NCBI GenBank assembly: GCA_037903475.1
Contig: JBAJFG010000232.1
Coordinates: 248,001-312,000, forward strand
Direction: 5' to 3'
Length of the DNA stretch: 64,000 nucleotides
Origin: Ancylostoma caninum
Taxonomy: Eukaryota; Nematoda; Chromadorea; Rhabditida; Ancylostomatidae
This document shows positions 22,501 to 33,215 of the stretch, piece by piece. A program made the position numbers and the translations under genes. Below the pieces are notes generated by a model. The model saw nothing but the letters and a program-made list of their open reading frames with translations, did not search any database and was not told the DNA's origin. Within the stretch, counting starts at the first letter, position 1; each line of letters begins with the position of its first letter.

Positions 22501-25500
22501 AGCAACTACAAGATGCTGTGCAACAGTGGTACCAACCTGTAATTCAACACGGTCTTAAAGACCCCGGAAACAAGTTCACCGATCCGCGTCTACAGTCATT
22601 TGCAAATGTTAGTCCGTGGTCTTTTCCTTACAGGGTCAGCCATTAATTTTTGCATCACAGAAAACTCTTCATCTGGTCTGTCGCGCGCGAGCACCTATGC
22701 GGCGCGACAGATTAGTTGCATCCTGTGGTTGTCGGCTGATGTTTTGTTCATGTGTTTCGGAATGAGAACGAATACACAAGGCAATCAGTGAAAGACATGA
22801 GCAAAAAGTTAAGCGCCTGACAATTACAGCGCGCAGCTGGCCTGCCAGCCGCGTGGTTGGTGCGTTGCGACGGACCAGATGGGCAGTCTTCTGTGATGCG
22901 GAAATTACTGACTCACAATGTACAGTAACCTACCTTTCCAATTTTTTTTACTTCTGATCTCTCCAGCTAGCACACCACAAGACTACCAAGGTCGGATGTC
23001 ACTATGCGAAATGCTCAAAACCGGATCGAGTAGTTATCGGGTGCATGTACAACAATCCGTATGTTCCCTTCCTGTCGAAATTTAGCAGCTATCTGAGAGC
23101 GCTCACGGTTTTTTCTTACAGAATTCAGCCTAACGAAGTGATTTACCCGAAGGGTACTCCCTGTACAAAGAATGACGACTGCACAGTCTATAATCCTTCA
23201 ACTTGCAACACCAATACCCATCTATGTAGGACGAATGCTAAAACTCCAAACAATTCTACTGCGACCACTACCTCTACCGTGACTACTGTGACTACTACTC
23301 CTACCGCGACTACTGTGACTACTACTCCTACCGCGACTACTGCGACTACCACTCCTACCGCGACTACTGAGACCACTAACTCTATCGCGACTACTGTGAC
23401 TACTAGTCCTACCGCGACTACTGTGACTACTACTCCTACCGCGACTACTGCGACTACCACTCCTACTGCGACTACTGAGACCACTGACTCTACCGCGACT
23501 ACTGTGACTACTACTCCTACCGCGACTACAGAGACCACTAACTCTACAGCGACTACTGTGACTACTACTCCTGCCGCGACTACTGCAACTACTACTCCTA
23601 CCGCGACTACGGAAACCACTAACTCTACCACGACTACTGTGACTACTACTCCTACCGCGACTACTGAAACCACTAACTCTACCGCGACTACTGTGACTAT
23701 GACTCCTACCGCGACTACAGCGACTACCACTCCTACCGCGACTACTGAGACCACTGACTCTCCCGCGACTACTGTGACTACTACTCCTACCGCGACTACT
23801 GCGACTACCACTCCTACCGCGACTACTGAGACCACTGACTCTACCGCGACTACTGTGACTACTACTCCTACCGCGACTACTGCGACTACCTCTCCTACCG
23901 CGAATACTGAGACCACTAACTCTACAGCGACTACTGTGACTACTACTCCTGCCGCGACTACTGCAACTACTACTCCTACCGCGACTACTGTGACTACTAC
24001 TCCTATCGCGACCACTGCGACCACTAACTCTACCGCAAATACTGCGACCACTAACTCTACCGCAAATACTGCGACTACTACTCCTACCGTGACTACTGCG
24101 ACTACTACTCCTACCGCGACTACTGTGACTACTACTCCTACCGCGACTACTGAGACCACTAACTCTACCGCGACTTCTGAGACCACTACTCCTACCGCGA
24201 CTACTACGACTACTACTACTACAGCAACTACTGCGCCTACTACCTCTACCGCGACAACTGCGACAGCGACTGCCACAACTTCATCTCGTAAGTATAACTA
24301 CTACGCTAAACGCAGCAAGCGCGAGCAAAGAAGTTGATCCGTGCCGAGCTCATGTGGGCAATGCAGCACTCATCAGTGACCGCACAATCGTGAGCACCTC
24401 CGGCAAGATCGGATGAGGCCAACAGCCTCTCATAACCAAGATCAAGCGTGGTGATGATAGAAGGTCGACCCGGATACGATCCTCCCCTCCCCCCTCCCAG
24501 CCGCCAAAAATACGACCCCCCCCCCGCTTCCCATTTCGTACGCAAATCTCAAATGAAGTGAGAAATGAGAACGAAAATGCAGACAATACTCGACTTCAAA
24601 TTCAAATTTATAGCAGCAGGAGGAGTAGCCACCGCGTTCACCGCTAAGGGTTCGATCCCCTCTCTATACACAATTTTTGCAAAAGTTGAAATGTACGCAG
24701 TTGGAGAGTATCGCTCTGAAAGCGTGAGTTCAGAGGTGGAGGATGCAACAGTGGCCTCTTACGAAATAACCTCAGTGCTCTTAGTCACTTTTCTCTTATT
24801 AATCTCCGGTGTTCTTCTTCTTATCTCCACCATTTCCATCGCCTTTCTTTCCAATGAAATCGTAAAGAGAATAATAGAGTCGCTAACACCGAAGTCTCGA
24901 AAAAATGTGAACATACTGAAATAAGATATGAGACTTCGTGACGGGCGAATGCTAGAAAATATCTGTTATTTAGCACAAGGCAGTGGAATGTGCTCAAATG
25001 CAGAAATGACGGATGAGGTAAGGAAGAAGATTCTCGACATGCACAACTGGCGAAGGTACATGATAACATTATTCTGTTGACACAACTATGAGGCAGGGGT
25101 TAGTGTGAAATACGCAAAAATGTTTTTTCAGATCTCAAGTGGCTCTTGGAAGGATAAGAAACGGCCGCAATTCTTACAACTGCCCAACAGCAGCTAATAT
25201 GTACAAAATGGTAATTCTTCTAAGTTCACACTGTTGGTCGCGGAGATGTTGCACTATCTGGCGAGGCTCGTTCACATAAACAGTACAGCAGCACCGATCA
25301 GTTGTCACACTTCATCGCACCACAGCCGCGCAGCTTGTGCTGCGTAGCGCGGTGGTTGGCCGGAAGCAGTTCCACTGTGTATGCTTGATACTGAGTGCTC
25401 AGAAGAGGAATAGATGGACGGGCACAATCGTACAGGATGGAGCAGACACCTGAAACAGTTTCGCAGAGTTTCCTTTGTGAGACCCACAATCATCATTCAG

Positions 25501-26533
25501 GAATATGACTGCGAGCTGGAGAAGAGCGCTCTCGACTATGCAAAACAATGCTCACATATGCCCTCAGATCCAGCAACTCGACAAGGCCAGGGAGAGAATG
25601 TCAATTCCGGCCGTAAGAAAAACGACAAAATGAAGGAGGCCAAAAGGGTGAGAAATTGCTCATATTCCCACTTTTATTGGGAGGGAACCCCGCAATAGGA
25701 GAAAACTATGAGAAAACTATCACTTTGTGTAACTTCAGGCAGTACAGTCGTGGTGGAATCAGATCTTCCAAAATGGATTGAACCAGAAAATGAAATTCAT
25801 ACAGAACCTTAGAGATAAGCCAAATGCTCCCACTGCATTCACTCAGGTGAGAATCTGAGCGCTCTCTTTCTTCCTTCCTTCCTCTCTCTCTTCCTCCCTC
25901 TGTCTCTTCCTTTCGTTCTTTCTTCATCTTTCTCTTTTCTATGCTACACAAGGTGCTTCTTCTATTACGCTGATTCCATTCGCTTGGTATCGCCTCATTT
26001 ACACTCGTGCGCAATCAACCAATCAAGACAATGGTAGAGGTAAAGCCTCGAAACGCCTCTTCTTCACTACCTGCACTCTCACTTCTCCTCCTCGCAACAG
26101 TCGGACGAAATTTTATGCAGTCAATATGCCATAACAACTTTAGCGCTTTCCTTTCGTTGCCTGCAACCTCCAACATACCAATATACGCAGATAATGGTCA
26201 CACCCCTATTCCACTCTCTATTCTCTCACCTCTCGGTCACGCAGCATTCGTAATATACAGTTTTCCCATAACCTGGAAACTCGTACATTTTCCAGATGGC
26301 ATGGGCTCTGTCCACCAAAATTGGATGTGCTGTAGTGGATTGCCAGGGCATTCCATTCACTGTGTGTCGCTACAAAAAAGAGTACGTTATCCACTGAAGT
26401 TCACGCTTTTGCTGAAAAACAAGTGCTACTATTTAGGGGTAACGTCGTTCCCAAACAAATCTACAAAATAGGTCCACCTTGTTCCGCATGCAAGACCTCA
26501 TGTATTGGGAAAGGACTTTGTGCGACACCTTAA
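19554..26533 (+). CDS. ASP gene 2: two-domain SCP/TAPS protein with very long Thr-rich linker (exons 3-13)
   Basis: Exons: 19554-19699, 20417-20511, 22463-22607, 22967-23058, 23122-24287, 24974-25055, 25132-25210, 25501-25647, 25739-25846, 26296-26381, 26437-26533. All have GT/AG borders and compatible phases. CAP domain 1 starts NCPGNGLTPDERGELLKAHN and continues through KYDCDLEKAAEDAMG and GCHYAKC. The hinge is GTPCTKNDDCTVYNPSTC. The linker follows, then CAP domain 2 (MHNWRRSQVALGRI, EYDCELEKSALDYAKQC, KIGCAVVDC, CSACKTSCIGKGLCATP, TAA). With two signal exons like those of gene 3 the product would be about 763 aa, against about 430 for its relatives; the excess is the linker. The signal exons were not located, so the true start is left of the first exon given. 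It is the tandem paralogue of gene 1. Confidence 0.88.
19700..20416. other. Intron 3 of ASP gene 2
   Basis: The intron holds a palindromic GC-rich element (next entry) and a C-run near 20,295-20,305. It shows no exon besides those flanking it. Confidence 0.5.
19878..20146. mobile_element. Palindromic GC-rich MITE, copy 1
   Basis: The ends read AGTGGACGTCAATGGCGGTG and CACCGCTACTGACGTCCACT. Pairing runs inward through CGGCCTCGAGAAGGACGTCG / GCCTCCTTCTCGAGGCCGCG, and a second inner palindrome surrounds GCTATTTCTAGCAGCTTTTCT / AGGAATAGC. A related but shorter copy is at 41,955-42,180. The long open frames here (e.g. 19,954-20,430) follow from the palindrome and are not genes. Confidence 0.6.
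20512..22462. other. Intron 4 of ASP gene 2
   Basis: From about 20,743 this intron matches the start of the window (intron 4 of gene 1). About 21,195-21,990 has no counterpart there. Only short chance frames are present. Confidence 0.55.
23270..24243 (+). repeat. Coding Thr-rich minisatellite, 27-bp unit (9 aa), in exon 7 of ASP gene 2
   Basis: The protein unit is nine residues, mostly VTTTPTATT, ATTTPTATT or ETTNSTATT, arranged roughly V-A-E in turn. The exon is 1166 bp against 194 bp in gene 1, a difference of 972 bp, exactly 36 units of 27 bp. The frame is kept throughout. Most E-type units carry an NST sequon for N-glycosylation, and the Thr/Pro content is mucin-like, which suggests heavy O-glycosylation. 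The long opposite-strand frame is a low-complexity shadow. Confidence 0.92.
24288..24973. other. Intron 7 of ASP gene 2
   Basis: It holds C-rich low-complexity text (24,480-24,530) and an isolated perfect B-box-like sequence AGGGTTCGATCCCC at about 24,646-24,660 without a clear A-box. The part from about 24,735 matches the end of intron 7 of gene 1 (about 3,320 on). The inverted-repeat element at 2.1 kb is absent here. Confidence 0.5.
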
Positions 26534-27720
26534 AGGACGAACAACCATTACTGCTATTTTTGTTGCTGGTGTTTCATATCTTCAACAATGGACGTAGCGC
26601 AATTAAATTCGCTGGAACGAATACTTCGCAATCAATTATGTAATACACTTCATATGTTTTTGTCCATGCACAGCCACGCCCATCGTATGTTGATCATGTT
26701 CACACCAAATGAATCGAATGCGATCATTCATTCACTCAACCGGTCGATTACACCCTGCAATGTGGTAAAGTCTACCATATGTCACGATTTGTAGAAACAA
26801 AGCAGCCAAGTGGGGATTGTTATAGAGGGAAAGGGGAGGTACCAAAGATTGCGAACTCCTCTTCTATATATGCAATATGTGGAGCAAATCAGCTCATGCA
26901 CATTACATTTCAAGACGGAGTAAGGACCAAGAAATGTTTGAAATTGAGGAAGGAGATGACCCAATCGTAGCGCAGTTGTGCCGCCCATTTTTCCTCATAA
27001 CGGTACACGTACAAAGATTCGTTTACCCAGGAACGCTCAACTAAGTGATTGTATCCTCGCATCCTCCACATCAATATTCACAAGAAAAGAATACAGATCT
27101 GTAAAAAAAGGAGTAAATCACTGTGCAGTAACTGTGAAACGTTGATTATCTGATCCGATTTCCGTATTTATCCAAGTGACACCACTGGATGCAAAAAAAC
27201 TTCCTGGTAAACCTTACACAGAATCATTTTCCAATAACCAGTGCCAGTGACACAGATTCCTTCGCTCAGCTGAATAAACAGGTAGCGTCGCGTCACCCAC
27301 GCGTTTTTCTATGCATTTTTACATTTTTTTATTCTTTTATTTTTTCATTTTTTTACAGCTTCACAGTATGACGAGCGCAATAGCAAAATGAGAAGAATCA
27401 ACACGGACTGTGAAAAGGAAAAAGGTCAAACTCAACCGATATTTGCCAGAGAACGAGTTCTAGAGCTCGCTATTGAGATGCACTCTTTATAAAAAACCAG
27501 CCACAATTCACTCCAGAGACCCACGAAGGCACGATTTATCTCGATCTTCTTAGGAAAAAAATAGAAAAAGTGGAAGACTATAAAGTCTTCGGTAGAGATC
27601 ATCTGATACTGAAGAAGATGAGAGGAAATATCATATTATTAAAACTACAACACATCCCAATAACTGTATTGCCCACGTATAAGAAATCGTTTAAAGGTTC
27701 ACCTACACACGTATAGACAC
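26534..27720. repeat. Downstream flank of ASP gene 2, paralogous to the flank of gene 1
   Basis: This stretch follows the gene 1 flank (5,171-7,018, then 11,204-11,436 and 14,136-14,185) but lacks the Tc1/mariner-like element, the LINE and the PLE. It therefore preserves three empty sites: TA at about 26,792, the LINE junction at about 27,430 and the 13-bp PLE target at 27,659-27,671. Similarity ends near 27,720. Confidence 0.8.
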
Positions 27721-28290
27721 GCACTCTTGAAACAACATCCAAGAGAGCATGCAGTACTCCACTAATGTTTTTCCTGATCACGCTCGAGATCTCATAACTA
27801 TAGGAACGATGCAGAGAATACAAACTTTCTTCATCTCTCCTGTTCGTGGAATCCCACAAAAATAGATTCTGCGGGGCACAATTTTGTCCTCAGGGGAGTG
27901 ACTGAGCAATGAGTACAAGCAGCATCTGTGAAGATTTCACTGCCTATGAGACAATGCAACAATGCGCTGAAATCACTTTTTTTTAAAGAATATTTCGAAA
28001 CATTGCCCGTTGGTGCAAGCAAGTGCAGTTCCACTTTTCAACCAGTTATATTTCGTAACTGTTCAAGTACATAGGTACTGAGTTAGTAGTGGTTGCCGTT
28101 CAGCATGCCGCCTGATCCGACCTCTTCACTGGTTTCCATTTTCCTCGCCTATTACATAACCCAGTGGTAATTGGTGGTTACTTGGTCACTAGTGATACAC
28201 GCCTACTCACGTACATGAGTGAATAAATGAATAAATATATGAAGAGAAGATTAGAATATGCACCAGGCTACGATGGACAGTGTTCCCGTG
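27721..28290. other. No gene seen
   Basis: The stretch has no recognisable coding exon. A short AATAAATGAATAAATATA run at about 28,222-28,240 might be a LINE tail. Confidence 0.4.
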
Positions 28291-30000
28291 TGGAGAACCG
28301 GTAGAAATATAAGGGGTAAAAATAAAAACCCTCCAAACAGGACCCTAGGACCGACGGTTGGGTAGTCTTCAGGAAAAGAAAAAAACCAGAACCAAGTTTC
28401 ATGGGGCACTTATTTCGTGGATATTCTTACTAGTTGTTTGGAAACAGCATTACCTATTTATCATTTCGAAAGCTGACCCAATGTCGATTAGTGACCCACA
28501 AAACAACAAGAAATTCGTAAAATCAGTTCTATGTATGGTCAGGTGGAATTAAAGTATCACAGTCCAAATGAACCATACAAAATACCGTAATCTTGCTTAA
28601 AAGCAGAGTAATGACTAGAAAGCTCTGAGAAACGATGTGTTCGACTTCGGAAGCAACCACATTTTTGCCCTCCAAAGATAACAAATCGTTCGATTGCAGC
28701 TAAAAATGCAGAAAACATTCGAGTAGAGGAAAATCGCTCTGAATGCACTTCCATGTACCTCGTTCATACTGTAGCACGAGATTCGCTAAGGAATAGTGGG
28801 ATGGTAGTCCTTGATGACTAGCCTACTCTCTCCAGAAAGCTGAAAACTGAAGTAATTTCAGAAACTAGTAGTTTCCTACCTCAAAAGTATGTTCTCCCCC
28901 AGAATTTTCGTAAATTGAACATGGAAATGACTACAAAATCACGTACCATCACAAGCAACTGCTTCATCTCCCCATCAAAATTTCTCTTCAATAGAGCAAA
29001 ACGACCATCCTCATGTTCTCCTGTGGTCTGAAAAATGGTAGAACCCGAGATTTACGTGCACAAAATCCACTACTATAATAGAAAACAACTGACCTCGTGA
29101 GTAATTTTCTCAAGAAAATCATCGATATCTGGTGAAGCACCAGCAAACACAATTTCTGGTAAATTTCTATGGTGTTTTGTCTACCACAATACCAATCCTG
29201 GAAACAGATCAAAGATGACCTCTGACTGAAGAAGGAAAAAAATGCAACGAAAAATCCTACCCAAATAACTTCGGAGATCGCGCGAAAAATCATATTGTAA
29301 AGATCGTGCATAACTATTTTCTCCATCGTTTGAGTCAAAAACCATCGCAAATCACCATATGTTAGAAAAAGCCCACCTGATAGCGGATAAAGCTTCATCT
29401 GAAACACTTTCCAATCATAAATGAAGGTCGTCGAGAGTTTCACGAGGAAGGGGGCATTGCTAGGGCATCTGATTTACCGGGGCGGAAGGAATGGCCAATT
29501 ACTGAGCTAAACCGCACTATCACTCAGCATGATTCAGTGAAATTAGGTATAGGAGGGCCCTGGCGCACACGGCCTGCAACTTGCAACGCAACACCCATGC
29601 GTCGCGACCGCATGGGACAAGAAACGGGTGGCTAGTCTCCGGATTTTGTCGAACAGACTAAGCGCAAGCAAAAGGTAGATGTTCGCTGCATGGGACATAC
29701 GTTGCGTGCTGGCCAGATTCAACTCAAACAAACCTTTTGAGGTCGTAATAACTGTATCCAAAACCTACAACAGGCGGCACTCGAATTAATAGACGTCCTA
29801 ATTCCAAATGACGACTTTTCCACATGAAAAACGCGTCTCTTGCATGATAATTTTTGAAATTGGAATGCATGAGAAAGAACGATTCCATGTTCCTAAAATA
29901 ACAGTAACAATTCGCCGACCAAAGAGAAAGAGCATCCAGGGCTTTTTAGCGAAAGATGTGGGCGTGGTTGCCCTAGATGCTCGTATCTCTACAACATATG
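28290..30000 (-). pseudogene. Decayed copy of an unrecognised multi-exon gene
   Basis: This segment duplicates 50,380-52,010. On the minus strand it keeps exon-like pieces. One near 29,764-29,895 includes HARDAFFMWK. One near 29,262-29,399 reads LYPLSGGLFLTYGDLRWFL. One near 29,100-29,200 begins DWYCGRQNTI. One lies near 28,955-29,030, and the last contains SGESRLVIKDYHP before a stop. After DWYCGRQNTI the spacing before the next conserved codons is 11 nt instead of 9 nt in the other copy, a frameshift, so this copy is judged a pseudogene. I do not recognise the family. Confidence 0.5.
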
Positions 30001-30199
30001 CCTACTTCAAAGTAAAAATAGCCAGGGGTTCTTATTAGATCGAAAAAACATTACAGTCGCTAGCTACTATTACTTGTCAATGATATTGTGCTGATTGCAT
30101 GCAAATGAGAGCCTCTTCGAAACTTCCCCATTAAAATATGGAAGCTCATCGAGAGTTTCGCAAAGCGAAAACTCTCACTATGAGAACTGCGCAAAAAAA

Positions 30200-30610
30200 A
30201 TTGCCAAATAACAAACAATACCAACAACCCCCAATAATGCCAAATGAGTCCATTAAAATGGACAACTATTCTAGATTAAAAATTTTGCGACGGAGAAAAG
30301 ATAAATCTCAAATCTAACTCTCATAAATCTTATGTACGACTCATTCATGAGAACAGCGCAGCGATATTCAGTCGAAAATCAAAGCACTCCATATTAGGAC
30401 TTGAGGCTGTCCAGAATAAATTCATTAGAAGAGGGTAGTTGATACCCGTCGACATTCGAAGTTTCCTTGGGCTGCATACTGCATTCTCTTGAGTCGAAGA
30501 GGGGAATGCATCATATTGAAACTTTGGAATTATCGCGCTTATAACTTTTTTTCCAAAGGCATACCAGGAAGTAACAAAGCCGAGGAAAAAAAGAATAGAC
30601 TACAAACTGA
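30200..30610 (+). pseudogene. LINE RT C-terminal remnant, second copy
   Basis: Near copy of 14,186-14,570, again with AATGAGTCCATTAAAATGGA and GGACTTGAGGCTGTCCAGAA. It differs by short indels, one near 30,490 duplicating GAGTCGAAGAGG-like text. Non-functional. Confidence 0.4.
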
Positions 30611-31503
30611 GGTGTGACATCACACCACATGACCCTGATACCCGAATGAAAAAGGAACAAGAAGGATACAAGTTGTTGTCTGTACCAATAGATGAAGAAA
30701 CTTCGAGGATTTTTCAACTTTTGTACACGTAGCTTCAAGATAGTAAGTCAAAATATGCTAATATTTATTCTATGTATTCATGCGGAGCTTCTTCAAATAC
30801 GATTGCAATTGAATAAATACGGAAATAACCTGAAACAATGAAAGGAATGTGAGCTTTCCGCAGAACTCATTCTTCGTCTGCTTTATAAAACTGCATATAC
30901 CATCCTCTCCCCAATCTGTGTTCTAGGAATTTGCAACCAACCAGTAAGGAAGATCGTTCTCTTTACCCCAACCAACAATTTTGACAGCATGTGCATTTTC
31001 GCCCTCCGTGTGCTATACATAGCAACATACATAGAGATGCTAGTTCCTTTCTTAAAAGCAAATTCGGAGTTGTACTTGAAAAAAATTGGATAGAATAAAA
31101 GCGAACAATATAAACCCCTCCTTTATAATAGCTGAAACGTCGTAGGTTGCCACCACAGGTCCTCTTGTCATGATTTCATGCTTCATATGCGTTTCGTTTG
31201 CGAAGATGTAGAATGTTTCTTGATCTGAACTTCATAAGATTGGTATTATATTCTTAGTTTCGTCTCAGTAGATAAGCAATGGTGACTGAATCTCCCAAGG
31301 CTGCTTGACATTTTAAACGTAGTGTTCATGATTCTCTGAAATAACGCAAAGGCGATTCCCTGCTGCTCACATATTCCTTTCTCATGAGTTGCTGTTACTT
31401 CATCCATGGCAGAATGTCATGCAGCAAGTGATTCCGGTAAATGCTGTTATAGGGATTTTCACAGGGTTTCGCTGCGATTTCAACTATGTTCTGGAAATGT
31501 TTC
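30611..31503. other. No gene seen
   Basis: AT-rich sequence with no exon that I can support on either strand. Confidence 0.4.
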
Positions 31504-31507
31504 TTAA

Positions 31508-31971
31508 AGGCAGCAGGAGCTGAAATTCTCGACTCTGAGCTGAGCTGCGGGTGGTGAAGTACAGACTCAGCACATCATAAATGTGAAACGAACACAGACA
31601 ATGATGGCTTACCTGCGGAAAAAATGGAACTTTCGTCGCGAACACACCTGGCCGTGTACGTGCGCGGACGAGTTTTCCCCGGCGCGAAAGCCATTGCGGC
31701 GCGTGGTTTTGGCCGAGTCCCGCCATGAAACCCTGTGAATTGAATGCATTTCGTTTTCCCTTTGCGCCAAACCACGCACCGCAATGGCTTTTTGCGCCGG
31801 GTAAAACTCGTCCGCGCGCGAACACGGCCAGGCGTGTTCGCGACGAATGTTTTATTTTCTCTGCAGGTAAGCCATAATTGTCTGTGTTCGTTTCACATTT
31901 ATGATGTGCTGAGTCTGTACTTCATCACCCACAGCCCAGCTCGAAGTCGAGGATTTCAGCTCCTGCTGCCT
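31508..31971. mobile_element. TTAA-flanked palindromic MITE, copy 2
   Basis: Same 464-bp family as the element at 8059: ends AGGCAGCAGGAGCTGAAATT and AGCTCCTGCTGCCT, flanked by TTAA at 31,504-31,507 and 31,972-31,975. Both copies have the same length and near-identical arms, suggesting recent activity driven by a piggyBac-type transposase encoded elsewhere. Confidence 0.88.
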
Positions 31972-32147
31972 TTAAGGGTTACTATAGGTATAACTCACCA
32001 TGTCCTAAATTTCTGACCGATTTTTAACAATCATAACTTATACTAACGGGCTTAGTCTGTTTTCATGTCTGTCTGTATGTAAGTATGTATGTGTGTCAGA
32101 CCGTTACGAAATTCTACAATCGGTCAGTGATCGTGATTGTGAGGTCA

Positions 32148-32402
32148 TATAAGGCCAATTTATACTAGCTGCGTGCGTCAGTCGCGCATCAGTCGCACGC
32201 ATCCATTTGTAAGGGATTTTAGATGAAGACCGGTCAACACGGCATGTACATCCTCAATGAAAAGAACGCGCGGCCGTCGCGAGGCCGTAAACGCGTGCGT
32301 CTGGGCTGCGACTGCGATGCGACTGCTATGCGACTGAGCCCTATTCTTCATCATATAGACGCACGCGCGTCAGTCGCACGCATCCAGTATAAATTGCCCT
32401 AT
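32148..32402. mobile_element. Short GC-rich MITE
   Basis: Inverted ends AGGCCAATTTATACTAGCTG and CCAGTATAAATTGCCCT enclose about 255 bp with many GTCGCACGCATC-type GC blocks that pair internally. ATA/TATA borders both ends. No coding sequence. Confidence 0.6.
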
Positions 32403-32539
32403 AGAAGCCTAGGAATGGGTGTGGTATGGTTGAGTGGGGTAGAGATGAGATCGAGGAGGAGGTTGGACAATGTGCAACGGGTCCGTCGATGGAGTCAGTA
32501 CAGAAGGGCTGCGCCGGGCGGCCAAAAGTGGAGGGACGG

Positions 32540-33215
32540 GTCCAACGCTGCGATAAGGGTGCGCCGGCTTCCAGAAGTGGGGGAGACGGATCCAGCACTG
32601 TAATAAGGGTGCGCCGGCTTCCAGAAGTGGGGGAGACGGGCCCTCCACTGTGATAAGGGTGAGCTGGCGCACAGAAGTGGGGGAGACGGGTCCTCCACTG
32701 TGATAAGGGTGCGCCGGCTTCCAGAAGTGGGGAAGATGGGTCGACAACTGTGATAAGGGTGCGCAGGCGTGTAAAAGTGGGAGAGACAGGTCGACAGCTG
32801 TGATAAGGGTGCGCCGGCGCTCAGAAGTGAGGGGGATGGATCCAGCACTGTAATAAGGGTGCGCCGGCTTCCAGAAGTGGGGGAGACGGGCCCTCCACTG
32901 TGATAAGGGTGAGCTGGCGCACAGAAGTGGGGGAGACGGGTCCTCCACTGTGATAAGGGTGCGCCGGCTTCCAGAAGTGGGGAAGATGGGTCCTCCACTG
33001 TGATAAGGGTGCGCCGGCACCCAGAAGTGGGGGAGACGGGTCGACAACTGTGATAAGGGTGCGCAGGCGTGTAAAAGTGGGAGAGACAGGTCGACAGCTG
33101 TGATAAGGGTGCGCCGGCGCTCAGAAGTGAGGGGGATGGGTCCTCCACCGTGATAAGGGCGCGCCAGCGCCCAAAGGTGGAAAACGCATGACGGTGCAGC
33201 GTTGTGATAAGGGCG
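32540..33215. repeat. 50-bp minisatellite with a 300-bp higher-order period
   Basis: The mark GATAAGGGT recurs every 50 bp from 32,552 to about 33,152 (13 copies) and once more near 33,209. Within it, a block of variants (TCGACAACTG... TGTAAAAGTGG... TCGACAGCTG... CTCAGAAGTGAGGGG) occurs at about 32,741 and again at about 33,041, so six 50-bp units form a 300-bp higher-order repeat. The minus strand stays open in two frames for 200-295 codons because stops are missing from the unit. As 50 is not a multiple of 3, the frame rotates, and I do not regard it as a gene. Confidence 0.9.

Noticed and set aside
23188..24276. 362-codon open frame on the minus strand (Val/Ala-rich)
   Set aside because: It is the antisense of the Thr-rich coding minisatellite; a 27-bp unit without stops on either strand gives this automatically.
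1..27720. Assembly duplication of one locus (two haplotypes joined)
   Set aside because: Not fully excluded, but the two genes differ in linker, coding changes and several introns beyond what I would expect of alleles; long reads would settle it.
32540..33215. CRISPR-like array
   Set aside because: Units are contiguous variants of one 50-bp sequence with no unique spacers, in a eukaryotic genome.
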